Shown: positions 62,589 to 64,000 of the stretch, one piece after another
Layout: each line of letters begins with the position of its first letter
Numbering within the stretch: position 1 is the stretch's first letter
Origin: CAKKQX01 sp963734595
GTDB lineage: Bacteria; Pseudomonadota; Gammaproteobacteria; Burkholderiales; SG8-41
Reading direction: 5' to 3'
Length of the DNA: 64,000 bases
Assembly: GCA_963734595.1 (NCBI GenBank)
Contig: CAVTHV010000037.1
Coordinates: 620,001-684,000 of the forward strand
Program-made: the position numbers and the translations under genes
Notes under the pieces: generated by a model
Databases searched by the model: none
The model's input: only the letters and a program-made list of their open reading frames with translations
What the model was told of the DNA's origin: nothing

Positions 62589-62732
62589 GCTGTGTATCAA
62601 TCCGGGCCTGGAATCGGGGTGAAAAATCGTGCCTGCCGGAAGCGAATAGCCATTGTTTTCTAACAAATGTTCGCCTGGAAGCCGGGCTCGTGCGCGGCAG
62701 TGAAAAAAGTCACGTCGATGAGAATGCAGCCG

Positions 62733-63821
62733 TCAGTTGATGCGCTGATACAGGCCGCCGGGCAGCGCGGCGACCCGCCCTTCAATCTCCAGCTGCGTGA
62801 GCAAGGAAGAGACGACGTCGCTTTTCAACCCGCAGCGCGCGCACAGCGCATCGATGTCGCAGGGATCAAACCCGAGCTTATCGAGCAACGCCTGGGCTTG
62901 GGGTTCGGCAGAGAACGGGGGATCGGACGGAGAAGGGGCCGGCGCAAGCAAGCGCAGTTCTTCCATAATATCCTGCGCGCTTTCGGCGAGCTTCGCGCCC
63001 TGTTTGATGAGCCGGTGACAGCCTTTCGACAGCGGCGAGTGGATCGAGCCGGGGATCGCGAAAACCTCTTTGCCCTGTTCGTTGGCAAGCCGTGCGGTGA
63101 TCAGGGAGCCGCTTTGCAGCGCCGCCTCAACGACAAGGCAGCCGCGCGCGAGCCCGCAGATCAGGCGGTTGCGGCGCGGGAAGTTGGAGGCGAGCGCCGG
63201 CGTGCCGAGAGGAAATTCCGAAACGATGGCGCCCTGTTCGGCAAGCTGGTGCGCAAGGTCGCGGTTGCGTGCAGGATACACGATGTCGAGCCCCGTTCCG
63301 ACGACCGCGACGCTGCTTGCTGCGCCGGCCAGGCCCCCGCGATGGGCGGCCGCGTCGATGCCCAGAGCGAGCCCGCTCACGATGGTCAGGCCGGCATCGG
63401 AGAGCGCGCGGGCGAACGCTTCGGCGTTGGCGATACCCTGCGGGGAGGCGCTGCGGCTGCCGACGATGGCCAGAGCATCATGGTTGAGCAACTCGGCGCG
63501 GCCTATCACATATAGGAGCAGCGGCGGATCGGGAGTCTGCAGCAACGCTTGCGGATAGAGAGAATCGGCCAGCGTGACCACATGGTTGGCGGGCTTCTCG
63601 AGCCAGAGAGAAACGGCGTCAAGCTTCTCTGCCGACGCACCACCGCTGCTTATGGCTGCCGCGATATTTGCCGGGACGACCTTGATGAGCGCCGCATGGC
63701 TTGCGTCCAGTATTTGCTGGGGTGCGCCGAACGCCACCAGCAGTTTGCGCAGCGACTGATCGCCGAGGCCCGGGATCAGGGTCAGACGCAGCCACGACTC
63801 AAGGTCAGCGTCTAGCGCCAT
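62733..63821 (-). CDS. dprA: DNA processing protein DprA
   Basis: Protects incoming single-stranded DNA and loads RecA during natural transformation; widely conserved. The Rossmann-like core has AIVGSRSASPQG, SGLALGIDAAAHRGGL, VGTGLDIVYPARN and FPRRNRLICGLARG; the C-terminal winged-helix DML1 domain follows (about 300-362). It has 362 residues in an intact frame. It lies between a LysM-type gene and topB. Confidence 0.95.
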   Translation of the reverse strand: MALDADLESWLRLTLIPGLGDQSLRKLLVAFGAPQQILDASHAALIKVVPANIAAAISSGGASAEKLDAVSLWLEKPANHVVTLADSLYPQALLQTPDPPLLLYVIGRAELLNHDALAIVGSRSASPQGIANAEAFARALSDAGLTIVSGLALGIDAAAHRGGLAGAASSVAVVGTGLDIVYPARNRDLAHQLAEQGAIVSEFPLGTPALASNFPRRNRLICGLARGCLVVEAALQSGSLITARLANEQGKEVFAIPGSIHSPLSKGCHRLIKQGAKLAESAQDIMEELRLLAPAPSPSDPPFSAEPQAQALLDKLGFDPCDIDALCARCGLKSDVVSSLLTQLEIEGRVAALPGGLYQRIN

Positions 63822-63873
63822 TTTATACGGGCGCAGGCCAGCCGCGCCGCAGGCTGTGGACGGGCCCGGCCGA

Positions 63874-64000
63874 TCAGGGGTTGGTGACGACGTCCCGCAC
63901 GGAGACCGGGCGCGTCGCCTGCATTACCAGGGCGAAGGACGCGCGATCGAATGTGCGGAACACCATGACCAGACCGTAGCGCTCGTCAGGAAGATCGGCA
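63874..64000 (-). CDS. C-terminal end of a LysM-type peptidoglycan-associated protein, partial
   Basis: The last 42 codons of a gene entering from the right edge read LPDERYGLVMVFRTFDRASF, then ALVMQATRPVSVRDVVTNP and a TGA at 63874-63876. This tail is typical of the LysM-domain proteins encoded just upstream of dprA in betaproteobacteria. The LysM domain itself lies outside the window, so the call rests on tail and position. The 52 bases to dprA hold no terminator I can see. Confidence 0.7.
   Translation of the reverse strand, partial: ADLPDERYGLVMVFRTFDRASFALVMQATRPVSVRDVVTNP

Overview
The window is a 64 kb piece of a GC-rich betaproteobacterial chromosome that spans the replication-origin region. 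It is almost entirely core housekeeping DNA. I found no insertion sequence, prophage, CRISPR array, tRNA or rRNA gene. The betaproteobacterial placement rests on gene order (rubredoxin-thiD-thiE-hemL; cytochrome c4 / engB / hemB; mrcA / pilMNOPQ-aroK-aroB-dgt-gltB-gltD-hemE; parB next to an atp operon) and on protein character, for example an Mg-type HemB and a 91-residue AtpE. A genus cannot be named from this.

Layout. 1-5.9 kb: pdxA (3' part), rsmA, gloA, rubredoxin, thiD, thiE, hemL and an RluF-type pseudouridine synthase. 6-9.2 kb: diheme cytochrome c4, engB, a strongly folded intergenic region that looks like a small RNA gene on the minus strand, hemB and a conserved nucleotidyltransferase-like gene. 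9.2-19.8 kb: penicillin-binding protein 1a divergent from pilMNOPQ, then aroK, aroB and dgt. 19.9-27.3 kb: glutamate synthase gltB and gltD, then hemE. 27.6-34.5 kb: priA, argS, a SPOR protein, two tandem DsbA proteins and a short-chain dehydrogenase. 34.5-39.3 kb (minus): glmS, glmU, glpD. 39.4-46.5 kb (minus): atpIBEFHAGDC. 46.6-54.6 kb (minus): parB, parA, rsmG, mnmG, two parS sites, mnmE, yidC, rnpA, rpmH. 54.8-59.9 kb (plus): dnaA, dnaN, gyrB with the candidate oriC. 59.9-64 kb (minus): topB, dprA and the end of a LysM-type gene.

How the genes work together. The origin block combines initiation (DnaA, DnaN, GyrB, oriC) with partition (ParA, ParB, parS). The atp operon has a strong vegetative promoter before atpI and a perfect FNR-type box before atpB. 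That arrangement suggests a facultative anaerobe that can make ATP synthase from a second, oxygen-responsive promoter. Three heme genes (hemL, hemB, hemE) and a cytochrome c4 fit a respiratory lifestyle, and pilMNOPQ encodes the type IV pilus alignment and secretin complex.

Data quality. Eighteen conserved genes, most of them essential, are broken by about thirty small indels, nearly all single-base insertions and often in short homopolymers. Removing them restores family-typical protein lengths (AtpA 513, AtpD 459, MnmG 630 residues). I read them as sequencing or assembly errors, not pseudogenes, and annotate each such gene as one CDS. Nothing here is a clear new multi-gene system. The most interesting unexplained signals are the candidate small RNA at 7.4 kb, the FNR promoter inside the atp operon and the inverted pair of perfect DnaA boxes before priA.
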